A DNA stretch of 64,000 nucleotides. Source: Parvibaculum sp041688015. GTDB taxonomy: Bacteria; Pseudomonadota; Alphaproteobacteria; Parvibaculales; Parvibaculaceae. The stretch is from contig JBDNIY010000007.1 of NCBI GenBank assembly GCA_041688015.1, forward strand, positions 62,001 through 126,000, in the 5' to 3' direction. Position 1 is the stretch's first letter; each line of letters begins with the position of its first letter. Made by a program: the position numbers and the translations under genes. Shown piece by piece: positions 26,595 to 35,750 of this stretch. The notes beneath the pieces are model-generated. The model did no database searches and was not told where the DNA came from. It worked only from the letters and a program-made list of their open reading frames with translations.

Positions 26595-28316
26595 ATGCAG
26601 CGCGATCTCAAGGCTATGAGCGACAAGGACTATGATCTGGTGATCGTGGGCGGCGGCGTCACCGGAGCGACAACAGCTTGGGACGCGGCCTTGCGCGGCC
26701 TCAAGGTGGCGCTTCTGGAGAAAGACGATTTTGCCCATGCCACCACCTCAGGCTCGTCAAAACTCGTCCATGGTGGCCTGCGCTATCTCGTCAATGGCGA
26801 GTTGAAACTCGTGCGCGAATCTCTCCGTGAGCGTCGCATATGGGGCAACATCGCGCCCCATATGGTCCACCCCCTGCCCTTCATGCTGCCCACCTATGGA
26901 CGCGGCATGAAAAGCGGTCTGATCCTTGCCATCGGCCTGCTGTTCTATGATCTCCTGTCCTATGACCGGAATTTTGTCTCCGACGATGACAAAAAGATCC
27001 CCGGCTACCATTCCATCTCGCGCGCCGAAGCGCTGCGCCTGATACCAACCTTAAAATCAGAAGGCCTGACCGGCGCCAAAATTTACTACGACTGCCAGAT
27101 GTTCGCGCCCGAGCGCCTCTGCCTTGAATGCATTGAAGGCGCTGTCGAATATGGCGCAGACGTCGCCAATTATGCCGAGGTCGCAGGCTTCACCCGCGAT
27201 GGCAACCGCATCACCGGCGTTACGGTCAAAGATCATTTGAGCGGTGAGACGCACCAGATCAAAGGCAAAGTCACCATCAATGCCGCTGGCCCTTGGGCCG
27301 ACGAAATGATGCGCCTTGGCGAAAACCACAATCCCTCGCGCGGCCTCATCCGCTCCAAGGGCATCCACATCATCACGCGTGAACTTTCCGGCAAAACCGC
27401 CTTGGCGATCCAGTCCGACATCGGCGGGCATTTCTTTGTCCTCCCATGGCGCGGCCACACTATTTTTGGCACCACCGATGCGGTCTTCAAAGATGAGCCT
27501 GATCGCGTCGGCGTCACCGAAGAAGACATCCGTGATTTCTTGAGCGTCGTGAACGATGGCCTACCGGGCCTCAACCTCAGGCGCGAAGATGTGCTGCATT
27601 TCTATGTCGGCATCCGCCCGCTGATCGACCACGATCCAAACGCGACCGGCCCCAAGGATAGCTACAAGGCCAGCCGCGAAGCCGAAGTCTGCGACCACAA
27701 GACATTGAGCGGCATTGATGGGTTTATTTCAGCGCTTGGCGGCAAATGGACGACATCGCGCCACCTCGCCGAACAGATCGTCGATATGGCCGCAAAAAAG
27801 CTCGGCCACACTGAAAAATGCGAAACCCATTGCACGCCCGTTTATGGTGGTGAAATCGGGCGCCTCAAAAGTTTCATCACCCGCGCCAAAAAGCGCCATG
27901 CCCATTTGTCTGCCGACATCGTCGAAAATCTCTGCCACTTCTACGGCAGCCGCATCAACGAAGTGTTGGATACAGCCGCCGAACACTCGGCCGAGCGCGC
28001 CGAGCTGCTGCGTCGTATCGTGCCCGAAAGCCCTGTCATCGGCGCACAAATCGTTCACGCCATCCGCCACGAAATGGCCCAACACCTATCCGACATCATA
28101 TTCCGCCGCACCGGATTGGGCACGCTCGGCCATCCCGGCGGCCCCATGCTCAATCGCATTGTCGATCTGATGGCGCGCGAACTCGATTGGGATGAAACGC
28201 GCATCGCCACCGAAATGGCAGAGACAAGCCGCCTGTTTGAAACGCAGCCCCGTCGCATGGAAGGCGACATGCAGGGCGCAAGCATGGCCGAGGCCGGTCA
28301 GGAGGCTCGTCCATGA
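26595..28316 (+). CDS. glpD: FAD-dependent glycerol-3-phosphate dehydrogenase
   Basis: A 573-residue protein. An N-terminal Rossmann FAD motif (DLVIVGGGVTGATTAWDAAL) is followed by the GlpD hallmark SSKLVHGGLRYL, and by SKGIHIITRELSGKTALAIQ and PWRGHTIFGTTDA later. The C-terminal helical DAO_C domain is present. The enzyme oxidises sn-glycerol 3-phosphate to DHAP at the inner membrane and feeds electrons to ubiquinone. AGGA precedes the ATG at 26595; M8 (26616) is an alternative. Its stop overlaps the lipid-kinase start by 4 bp (ATGA). No glpK, glpF or glpR is nearby, unusual for a glycerol-catabolic glpD. Confidence 0.93.
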   Translation: MQRDLKAMSDKDYDLVIVGGGVTGATTAWDAALRGLKVALLEKDDFAHATTSGSSKLVHGGLRYLVNGELKLVRESLRERRIWGNIAPHMVHPLPFMLPTYGRGMKSGLILAIGLLFYDLLSYDRNFVSDDDKKIPGYHSISRAEALRLIPTLKSEGLTGAKIYYDCQMFAPERLCLECIEGAVEYGADVANYAEVAGFTRDGNRITGVTVKDHLSGETHQIKGKVTINAAGPWADEMMRLGENHNPSRGLIRSKGIHIITRELSGKTALAIQSDIGGHFFVLPWRGHTIFGTTDAVFKDEPDRVGVTEEDIRDFLSVVNDGLPGLNLRREDVLHFYVGIRPLIDHDPNATGPKDSYKASREAEVCDHKTLSGIDGFISALGGKWTTSRHLAEQIVDMAAKKLGHTEKCETHCTPVYGGEIGRLKSFITRAKKRHAHLSADIVENLCHFYGSRINEVLDTAAEHSAERAELLRRIVPESPVIGAQIVHAIRHEMAQHLSDIIFRRTGLGTLGHPGGPMLNRIVDLMARELDWDETRIATEMAETSRLFETQPRRMEGDMQGASMAEAGQEARP

Positions 28317-29284
28317 GTGAACCCGCAATCCATCCCACGCCTCATGTCGCCGCCATCGTCAATCCCCGCTCCGGCGGCGGCAAGACAGGCCGCGCATGGC
28401 GTTTGATCGCCGCCGCGTTAGAAGCTGAACTCGGTGCCGTCCGGGTTCATTTTACAAAGACATCATCAACGCCCCGCTTTCTGCCCGCAACCGAGTTGAC
28501 CCGCACCGCGCTCAAGTCCGGTGCGCAACTTGTGATCGCCGTCGGTGGCGACGGCACCATCAACGAAGTCATCAACGGGTTTTTTGAAGACGGTGTAGCG
28601 ATCAATCCAGATGCCCATGTCGCCATTCTCAACACCGGCACAGGCGGCGATTTTCGCAGAACCTTCGACATGCCTGAAGATCTTGAAGACTGCATCAAGC
28701 GCATTGGCGCGGGCACCACGCGCCAGATTGATCTGGGTCGGCTAACTTTTGTCAGCGAAGACGGCGGCGAAGGCACCCGCTATTTCAACAATATTGCGAG
28801 CTTTGGCCTCTCAGGCGAAGTCGTGCGCGCTGTCAATCGCGCCAGCTTCTCAAAACTGTTTGGTGGGGCCTTTGCCTTCCTCTGGGCAACGCTCGTCACA
28901 TCGTTCCGCTACAAGCCCCATATGGTCCGGCTGCAAAGCGACGCTGGCCTCGATGAAACCGTCAATGTCGGCATATGCGCCATCGCCAATGGGCGCTTCT
29001 TTGGGGGCGGCATGATGATGGCGCCCAATGCCGACCCGAGCGATGGTCAATTCGATATTGTCACCATGCGCGACACCACCTTCATGGACATACTGACGGG
29101 CGGTGGCTCCTTGCGCGACGGCACCCATCTTGCCAACCCTAAAGTCTCCCACAGTCTTGCACGCTCCTTCACCGCGACGCCCACCGGCGAAAGGCCCGTC
29201 TTGCTCGACGTAGACGGAGAAACGCCGGGACGTTTGCCGGCACGCTTTGATATCCTGCCCGCCGCCATCACGCTGCGCTGCTAA
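28313..29284 (+). CDS. Diacylglycerol-kinase-family lipid kinase
   Basis: A 323-residue protein of the DAGK catalytic (YegS/DgkB/LCB5-like) family. The visible motifs are AIVNPRSGGGKTGRAW (about 11-26), AVGGDGTINEVINGF (GGDGT, about 78-92) and NTGTGGDFRRTFDMP. The C-terminal beta-sandwich includes CAIANGRFFGGGMMMAPNAD. Members phosphorylate diacylglycerol, sphingoid bases or related lipids at the membrane. The start overlaps the glpD stop, and the AGPS-like gene follows after 23 bp. Coupling to glycerolipid phosphate metabolism is therefore likely; the exact lipid is inference. Confidence 0.9.
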   Translation: MSEPAIHPTPHVAAIVNPRSGGGKTGRAWRLIAAALEAELGAVRVHFTKTSSTPRFLPATELTRTALKSGAQLVIAVGGDGTINEVINGFFEDGVAINPDAHVAILNTGTGGDFRRTFDMPEDLEDCIKRIGAGTTRQIDLGRLTFVSEDGGEGTRYFNNIASFGLSGEVVRAVNRASFSKLFGGAFAFLWATLVTSFRYKPHMVRLQSDAGLDETVNVGICAIANGRFFGGGMMMAPNADPSDGQFDIVTMRDTTFMDILTGGGSLRDGTHLANPKVSHSLARSFTATPTGERPVLLDVDGETPGRLPARFDILPAAITLRC

Positions 29285-29307
29285 CCCCAACAAGAGGCCA
29301 ACATCCG

Positions 29308-30981
29308 ATGACGATTGAACGCAAGTCACTCCGCTGGAACGGTTGGGGCCCAGAAAACCAAGACAACATGCTGCCCGACAATGCGCCACAATGGGCCTGG
29401 ATGCGCGACGCGCTGGGTATGGCGCGCCTGCCTATCACCAAGGCCAAGCCGCTGGAGACGATCACGCTCGCGCCTTGCCGTCTCAGCGATGACATCATTG
29501 GCAAGCTCAGCGCCATTGTCGGTGGCGCACAGGTCAAAACCGACAACTATGAACGTGCCTTCCACGCTCGCGGCAAGAGCTATCACGATCTCCTCTATCT
29601 GCGCGCAGGCAAGCTCGATATGGCCCCTGACGCCGTCGTCTATCCCCAAAACGTGGACGAAGTGCTGGCCATCATCAGACTCGCCAGCGACAACGACATC
29701 ACCCTCATTCCCTTTGGCGGTGGCTCCTCGGTCGTCGGCGGCACCAACGCCATGGCTAAATCGCTTGGCGGCACGGTCATCACGCTCGACACGACGCTCA
29801 TGTCGCGCATCATCCAGATCGATAAGATCGCCATGACGGCCACCATCGAAGCGGGCATCTATGGCCCGGCGCTGGAAGCTGCCTTGCAAAAGCACGGCGT
29901 TACGTTGGCGCATTACCCCCAGAGTTTTCAATTTTCCACGCTGGGTGGCTGGATCGCCGCGCGTGGCGCAGGTCAGCAATCAAACCGTTACGGCAAAGCC
30001 GAAAAATGGTTGGTGTCGGCAAAACTCGCCACGCCTAACGGCATCTGGACAACCGAGGCCACACCCGCCTCCGCCGCAGGCCCCAACCTCAATCAGATTG
30101 TCGCGGGTTCTGAAGGCACGCTCGGCGTCATCTGCGAAGCCACCGTCAGGATCCACGAAATCCCTGCCCGCAAAGATTATCGCGGCTATCTGTTCAAGGA
30201 TTTAGCCAGCGGCATCGAAGCCGCACGGCGCATCAACCATGCCGATATTCCCGTCGCCATGGTGCGCCTGTCCGATGCCAAGGAAACTTATTTCTTTCAG
30301 GCTTTCTCGGCGACCAGTTCGCCCAACAGCCTCAAAGCGCGCCTACAGCGCGCCTATCTGCGCTTTCGCGGTTTCAACGATGAGCCATGCCTGATGTTGA
30401 TCGGGCATGAGGGCAATACCGAGACAGTGGCTTGGGCCCAATCGCGCACCGAAACCATCTGCACCTCGCTCGGCGCCATGAAACTCGGCACGAGCGCGGG
30501 CGAACGCTGGTATCACGGCCGCTTCGGCTCGCCTTATTCGCGCGACCCGATGATGGATCACGGCATCGGCATCGACACGCTGGAAACTTCAACGCGTTGG
30601 TCCAACATCGAGAGCCTGCGCGAAAAGACCGTCGCCGCTATCGAAAACGCCATCGCCGAAAATGTGCCTGAGCCCGAATGCAAGGGCATCGTCATGGCCC
30701 ATGTCAGCCATTCCTATCCCGACGGCGCGAGCCTCTATTTCACCTATGTCTTTCCCCGCCAGCTCAACCGCGAAGTCGAGCAATGGCAGGCGATCAAACG
30801 CGCGGCCTCCGATGTGCTGCTCGAAAACAAAGGCACGATCAGCCATCACCACGGCGTCGGCGTCGATCACACGCCTTGGCTGCAAGAAGAAAAAGGCGCC
30901 ATCGGTTTTGACCTTCTGAAAACCATCAAGGCCAAGATGGATCCCAAAGGCGTCATGAACCCCGGCAAGCTGCTCGGCTAG
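29308..30981 (+). CDS. FAD-linked oxidase of the alkylglycerone-phosphate synthase (AGPS) type
   Basis: A 557-residue protein. The N-terminal RKSLRWNGWGPENQDN and the VAO-type FAD domain with IPFGGGSSVVGGTNAM (Pro135 onward) are as in AGPS. The C-terminal part has GTISHHHGVGVDHTPWL with His513-515; in AGPS this His triplet is needed for the ether-forming exchange. AGPS makes alkyl-DHAP from acyl-DHAP and a fatty alcohol. The GlpD product is DHAP and the middle gene is a lipid kinase, which suits an ether-glycerolipid role. D-lactate-dehydrogenase-like FAD oxidase is the alternative. It converges on the SulP gene with a 4-bp overlap. Confidence 0.88.
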   Translation: MTIERKSLRWNGWGPENQDNMLPDNAPQWAWMRDALGMARLPITKAKPLETITLAPCRLSDDIIGKLSAIVGGAQVKTDNYERAFHARGKSYHDLLYLRAGKLDMAPDAVVYPQNVDEVLAIIRLASDNDITLIPFGGGSSVVGGTNAMAKSLGGTVITLDTTLMSRIIQIDKIAMTATIEAGIYGPALEAALQKHGVTLAHYPQSFQFSTLGGWIAARGAGQQSNRYGKAEKWLVSAKLATPNGIWTTEATPASAAGPNLNQIVAGSEGTLGVICEATVRIHEIPARKDYRGYLFKDLASGIEAARRINHADIPVAMVRLSDAKETYFFQAFSATSSPNSLKARLQRAYLRFRGFNDEPCLMLIGHEGNTETVAWAQSRTETICTSLGAMKLGTSAGERWYHGRFGSPYSRDPMMDHGIGIDTLETSTRWSNIESLREKTVAAIENAIAENVPEPECKGIVMAHVSHSYPDGASLYFTYVFPRQLNREVEQWQAIKRAASDVLLENKGTISHHHGVGVDHTPWLQEEKGAIGFDLLKTIKAKMDPKGVMNPGKLLG

Positions 30982-32678
30982 GCGACCAACTCGCGCGACA
31001 GCGCCAGCGCCGCTGGAAAATCAGCAACGCTTGCGACATGTGCATTGTCTAGAATGCCCATATCAGCCAGCACCTTGCGCGGCCGCTCTTGCAGGCCGCA
31101 CAGGATGATGGTTGCCCCATGGCGCGCTGACCGCTCAATGAAACTGCCAATCGCGCTCGCGCCTGAGCCATCCATTAGCGGCACACCGGCAAGGCTCAAA
31201 ATAAAGACACGCGGCGCAAGTCCAGTGCGTTCCAGCGTCTCGCCCAACCGCATGGCCACACCAAAAAAGAACGGCCCCCTAATAAAGCTGGCGACCACGC
31301 CGGGCGGCAATTCATGCTCGTCCAACGGTTCGCCATCTCCGCGCGGCGCATCATCGCGGACGTCGCCTTCAATCAGTTTGAAATGCGCCTGCACTTCAAC
31401 GGCCTCTGACATGCGATGCATGAAGAGAACGGCGGCCAGCAACACACCAACCTCAATCGCAACCGTCAGATCAACGACAACGGTAAGGCCGAAGGTCAGC
31501 AGCAACACCACCCAGTCGCCGAAGGGAGCTTTCATCAGATGGCGGAAGCGTTCAATCTCGCTCATGTTCCACGCCACAATGATGAGCACAGCGGCTAAGG
31601 CCGCCAGCGGGATATAGGCCGTAATCGGCCACGCGACGAGCAAAAAGCCGAGCAGAAACGCCGCATGCAACATACCCGCAATCGGGCTTCGCGCACCGGC
31701 ACGGATATTCGTCGCCGTGCGCGCGATGGCGCCCGTCGCGGGCAATCCACCCACTAAGGCCGAGGCACAATTTGCCACGCCTTGCGCCACAAGCTCACTA
31801 TTCGAGCGATGCCGCCTGCCCGTCATGCTGTCGGCAACCAGCGCCGACAACAGCGATTCAACGCCTGCCAAAAAAGCAATGGTGAAGGCGCTGGGGAACA
31901 ACTCAATAATGCGATCAAGGCTCATGGCAGGCAATGTCGGCCAGGCAAAACTCGGCTCCAGTCCGACATAGCGCGAGCCAATCGTATCCGTTGGAATATG
32001 AAATAACTGCACAAGCACGGCGGCAAAGATGACCGCAATCAAAAACCCCGGCCAAGTTGGGCGATAGCGGCGCAGCACAACAATGACGCCAAGCGCACCC
32101 GCCGCAATGGTAAGCGTGCCCAAATGAAGGCTCGGCAAAGCGTCGGCCAGCACAGCAAGTTTTGGGAAAAACTCCGCTGGAACATTCTCAACGGCAAGGC
32201 CGAAAAAATCTTGGATCTGGCTCGACGCAATGATGACGGCGATGCCAGCGGTAAAGCCTGTGATCACCGGCTGCGGAATATATTTGATGAACGTGCCGAC
32301 GCGAAAAAACCCAGCCGCAATCAGCATCACGCCCGCCATCAAGGTCGCCAGCACCAGCCCGTCATAACCATGGCGCGCGATCACATTGAAGACCACAACC
32401 ACAAAGGCGCCCGTCGGCCCACCGATCTGAAACCGCGATCCACCAAGAGCCGAAATCAGAAAGCCCGCCACAACGGCCGTCAAAATGCCCTTGTCAGGCG
32501 TCGCCCCACTGGCAATCGCCAGCGCCATAGCGAGCGGCAAAGCGACAATGGCCACCGTCAGTCCGGCAATAAAATCATCCCAAAAAGCGCGAAGGTCATA
32601 GCCTTCGCGCAAGACGGTCACAAGTTTGGGCATAAACAGCGCCCAAAAGTCAGCTTTTGGTGAAACGGGTTGCGACAT
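30978..32678 (-). CDS. SulP-family inorganic anion transporter with STAS domain
   Basis: A 566-residue protein with roughly 12-14 membrane helices. The SulP signature region near the start is LRAFWDDFIAGLTVAIVALP, followed by SALGGSRFQIGGPTGAFVVV and later ALVGGLPATGAIARTATNIR. A C-terminal STAS domain has PRVFILSLAGVPLMDGSGAS. Bacterial relatives carry sulfate, bicarbonate or dicarboxylates. No carbonic anhydrase or sulfate-assimilation gene is adjacent, so the anion is undetermined. It is transcribed from the direction of the ligase/esterase block. Confidence 0.92.
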   Translation of the reverse strand: MSQPVSPKADFWALFMPKLVTVLREGYDLRAFWDDFIAGLTVAIVALPLAMALAIASGATPDKGILTAVVAGFLISALGGSRFQIGGPTGAFVVVVFNVIARHGYDGLVLATLMAGVMLIAAGFFRVGTFIKYIPQPVITGFTAGIAVIIASSQIQDFFGLAVENVPAEFFPKLAVLADALPSLHLGTLTIAAGALGVIVVLRRYRPTWPGFLIAVIFAAVLVQLFHIPTDTIGSRYVGLEPSFAWPTLPAMSLDRIIELFPSAFTIAFLAGVESLLSALVADSMTGRRHRSNSELVAQGVANCASALVGGLPATGAIARTATNIRAGARSPIAGMLHAAFLLGFLLVAWPITAYIPLAALAAVLIIVAWNMSEIERFRHLMKAPFGDWVVLLLTFGLTVVVDLTVAIEVGVLLAAVLFMHRMSEAVEVQAHFKLIEGDVRDDAPRGDGEPLDEHELPPGVVASFIRGPFFFGVAMRLGETLERTGLAPRVFILSLAGVPLMDGSGASAIGSFIERSARHGATIILCGLQERPRKVLADMGILDNAHVASVADFPAALALSRELVA

Positions 32679-32714
32679 GGCTCCAATCCAGCTTCCGCAA
32701 AATCGGAAGCGTTG

Positions 32715-34313
32715 CTACGCCACAGTCTCCGCATCAATCAGTTTACGGAGTTCCGCCTTGACGATCTTTTCGAGTGTTGAACGCGGAAATTCGGAGACGA
32801 CGCGAATGTCGCGCGGATGCTTGAAGTCCGCAAGCTCTTTGCGACAAGCTTCCATCACCTTCGCCCTGAGGTCTATTGCCGCAGCCGCATTGCAATTTGG
32901 AACCAATAGAAAAACAACTGGCACCTCGTCAAGCATTTTGTCTTTGCGCGCCACCACCGCACATTCCTGAATGCCGGGCACGCTCATCACCACACGTTCG
33001 ATTTCGGACGCCGCAACATTCTCTCCGCCGACCTTCAGCATGTCCTTGTCGCGGTCAGCAAAGCGGATATAGCCATCATCGAGCAATTGCACGCGGTCGC
33101 CGGTGATGAAAAACCCATTGTCATCAAAGCTCGCTTCGGTTGCCTCGGGGTTGTTCAAATATTCCTTAAACAACGACAGGCCCGGAATGCCGCGAATGAG
33201 CAAGCCGCCTGTTTCTCCCACGGCGGTCGGCGTGCCGTCATCGTTCATGATGGCGATTTCGTAAGAGGGCGCTGGCCTGCCAATGGACATAGGCGGGGCC
33301 GGGTTATGCACGTCAGACACAATGCCATGCGTGATGGTCTCAGTCATGCCCCACCAGCCGATGGTGCGCACACGGAAATGCGCGTCTGTCGGCAGCGACG
33401 CCACGCCGTTGCCCCATAGCCGATAGTAGTGCTTGTCGGGCACGCGATGGTCCATCAGCGCACGCACGCAAAAGGGGATCATCGACGTCCATGTGCAACG
33501 ATGCTTGAGCGACACATCCCAAAAACGCGATGCTGAAAAACGCGGCAGTACCACAATGGTGCCACCCACCCACAGCGTCGAAAGCACCGAATAGGCCTGC
33601 GCATTGGTATGGAAAAGCGGCAGGTAAACGAGATGCACGTCTTCAGGGCGCAGGTCTTCATGCGTCGCACACATCTTCCCGCCCCAAAGCGCATTGGCAT
33701 GGGTCCAGACAACGCCCTTGGGTCGCGATGTCGTGCCGGATGTATATTGCACCCCGACATTGGCGTCAGGGTCTGCCTTGCGCAGCGGGGCCTCGCTTGC
33801 ATCGCCATAAAGATCAGCAAAACGAATTGCACCTACGGGCAACGCCTCGCCCGATGCCCGCGCCCCATTGTCTGTCTCGGTCACAGCGAGCCACTGAATG
33901 GCTTTACAATTTGCCGCAACAAGGCCCACAAATTTGGGCTGTGTAATCGCCCCGACAACACCCGCATGGTCGGAATAATACGCAAGCTCCTCGCCGACAG
34001 AGCGCGCATTGGTCGTCACCGCCACCGCCCCAAGATGCGCGCAGGCATACCAGGCAATAATGGTTTCAGGGCAATTGTCGAGATGCACCAGCACCCGCGC
34101 ACCAAACGTCACGCCGCGCGCTTTGAGGCCCGCGGCGACCCGCATCGTCTCGTCGGCAAACGCGGCATAGCTCCACGTTTGGCTCTCCCCCTCAAACGGT
34201 TCCCAAATCATAAACGGATGAGCGGGCCGCGCCGCCGCGTGTTGCGCCAACAGATGTGGCACATCAAGACCAGAAAAAGGATGTACCGCCGGGTTGAGAA
34301 GCCTCGGCCTCAT
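32715..34313 (-). CDS. AMP-binding acyl-CoA ligase
   Basis: A 532-residue member of the ANL adenylating family. The P-loop is VQYTSGTTSRPKGVVWTH, A5 is GWWGMTETITHG, and the hinge is DRDKDMLKVGGENVAASEIE. The C-terminal catalytic Lys region is RSTLEKIVKAELRKL. It activates a carboxylate to acyl-AMP and then acyl-CoA; the substrate is not deducible, though neighbours suggest an aliphatic or cyclic acid. It overlaps the upstream esterase gene by 4 bp (34310-34313), so the two are probably translated together. Confidence 0.92.
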   Translation of the reverse strand: MRPRLLNPAVHPFSGLDVPHLLAQHAAARPAHPFMIWEPFEGESQTWSYAAFADETMRVAAGLKARGVTFGARVLVHLDNCPETIIAWYACAHLGAVAVTTNARSVGEELAYYSDHAGVVGAITQPKFVGLVAANCKAIQWLAVTETDNGARASGEALPVGAIRFADLYGDASEAPLRKADPDANVGVQYTSGTTSRPKGVVWTHANALWGGKMCATHEDLRPEDVHLVYLPLFHTNAQAYSVLSTLWVGGTIVVLPRFSASRFWDVSLKHRCTWTSMIPFCVRALMDHRVPDKHYYRLWGNGVASLPTDAHFRVRTIGWWGMTETITHGIVSDVHNPAPPMSIGRPAPSYEIAIMNDDGTPTAVGETGGLLIRGIPGLSLFKEYLNNPEATEASFDDNGFFITGDRVQLLDDGYIRFADRDKDMLKVGGENVAASEIERVVMSVPGIQECAVVARKDKMLDEVPVVFLLVPNCNAAAAIDLRAKVMEACRKELADFKHPRDIRVVSEFPRSTLEKIVKAELRKLIDAETVA

Positions 34314-35245
34314 TTCAGGCCAGCCTTAAGCGCCTTGGCCGCTGCCTTGACCGCCTCGCGGCCCACATCCAGCACACCTTGCAGATTGAAGAAGCCGTGG
34401 ATCATGCCTTCATAATTGACATGCTCCGTCGTCACACCTGCCGCCTTCAGTGCATCAGCGTAAGCGCGCCCTTCGTCCCTAAGCGGATCAAATCCCGCCG
34501 TCACCACATAGGCCGTTGGCAAGCCCGCCAATGATGCCGCCTTCGCAGGCGCGATGCGCGGATCATTTCGGTCTGAACCTCCAAGATAATGATCAAAGAA
34601 CCAGATCATGCCATCGCGCTCTAGAAAGTAGCCATCCCCATTGGCCTGATAGGAGCCGCTATCGACGTCTGTGTCAGTCACGGGATAAATCAGAAGCTGA
34701 AACGAGATTTCCGGCTCCTTCTCCGCTTTGGCCATTTGTGAGATGACGGCAGCAAGATTGCCGCCCGCGCTGTCGCCTCCGACCGCGATGCGTGTCGCAT
34801 CAACGCCGATCGAGGTGCTATTGGCTTCAACCCATTTCACAGCCGCATAGCAATCATCAACGGCGGCGGGAAAAATATGTTCAGGAGCCAATCGATAATC
34901 AACGGCAACCACCTTGCAGCCCGCTTCATTGGCCAGCGTCCGGCACAGCGCATCATGCGTTTCAAGATCGCCGATGACCCAGCCACCGCCATGAAAATAG
35001 ACAAGCACCGGCAGCGCGTCGCCGCCCGCCGCCACAGGCGTATAGATGCGCAGCGGAAGATCGCCGCCCGGCCCCTCAATGGTCTGGTCTTCGACCTTGC
35101 CAATGGCGACGCCTTGCAGATCAAGTGCACCGGCCATCGCGCGATACATCTCGCGCCCATCGGCCACGGGTAGATCGATTATTCGCGGGGCCGGATTTTC
35201 CACCATGCTGTCGAGCAGCGCCTTCACTTGCGGGTCTAGTGCCAT
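34310..35245 (-). CDS. Alpha/beta hydrolase, hormone-sensitive-lipase (HSL) family esterase
   Basis: A 311-residue protein. The HSL oxyanion motif HGGGWVIGD (about 86-94) and the nucleophile GDSAGGNLAA (about 158-167) are present. The remaining triad residues are Asp in GFDPLRDEG and His in YEGMIHGFFN. The enzyme hydrolyses short- to medium-chain esters and would release a carboxylic acid for the neighbouring CoA ligase, with which it overlaps by 4 bp. GGGAG precedes the ATG. There is no signal peptide, so it is cytoplasmic. Confidence 0.93.
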   Translation of the reverse strand: MALDPQVKALLDSMVENPAPRIIDLPVADGREMYRAMAGALDLQGVAIGKVEDQTIEGPGGDLPLRIYTPVAAGGDALPVLVYFHGGGWVIGDLETHDALCRTLANEAGCKVVAVDYRLAPEHIFPAAVDDCYAAVKWVEANSTSIGVDATRIAVGGDSAGGNLAAVISQMAKAEKEPEISFQLLIYPVTDTDVDSGSYQANGDGYFLERDGMIWFFDHYLGGSDRNDPRIAPAKAASLAGLPTAYVVTAGFDPLRDEGRAYADALKAAGVTTEHVNYEGMIHGFFNLQGVLDVGREAVKAAAKALKAGLK

Positions 35246-35324
35246 TCTCGTTCTCTCCCAGATCGTTTTTATCGTTGCCTAGAGTTTTAAAGGCCGAGCC
35301 TGACATCGCAAAGCTACAAATGAC

Positions 35325-35357
35325 AACGCCCTGCCGAAGATCATTCGGCAGGGCGTT
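35325..35357. terminator. Perfect 14-bp hairpin, terminator-like
   Basis: AACGCCCTGCCGAA (35325-35338) pairs with TTCGGCAGGGCGTT (35344-35357) around GATCA. It lies between the small gene ending at 35381 and the esterase start, both on the minus strand. The T run beyond it is weak in either direction, so termination may be partial. Confidence 0.65.
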
Positions 35358-35380
35358 TATGGCGCTAGGTCAACCAGAGG

Positions 35381-35587
35381 TCAGTGCAGCGCGTGGCCCG
35401 CCTTGCTGCGGCGGCCTTCGACCATGTCGAGCACCACGCCGCGCAGCGAACGCCATGCATCTGCGCGCAGCAATTCGCCAATTTCTTCAAGTTCACTCAC
35501 CGCAGATTCGGCATATTGAATGGCTTTGCGGCCATGCGTATCGACCATATAAGCGGCAAGCATATTCAGTTCATTTTCGGTCATCAT
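35381..35587 (-). CDS. Small hypothetical protein
   Basis: A 68-residue protein from the ATG at 35587 (MMTENELNMLAAYMVDTHG); an in-frame start at 35662 gives 25 further residues of no evident value. It is helical, with a segment KAIQYAESAVSELEEIGELL resembling small alphaproteobacterial proteins of unknown function. There is no signal peptide or metal motif. It sits between an SDR gene and a terminator-like hairpin on the same strand. I do not recognise a named family and only moderately trust it as a gene. Confidence 0.5.
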   Translation of the reverse strand: MMTENELNMLAAYMVDTHGRKAIQYAESAVSELEEIGELLRADAWRSLRGVVLDMVEGRRSKAGHALH

Positions 35588-35750
35588 GTGAGCGACAGTC
35601 TCCGGCCAGAATGGATCTGACCCACACATCGCAAGCGCTATGCCACGACTTCGCTGCCACAAATCCTAGCCTTCCCAATGGCTTAGATGACAAGCGCGCT
35701 CACACCACCTTGCCGGGCGGCAAAGCTTGCCCGGTAAAACAGGGTGCCCC

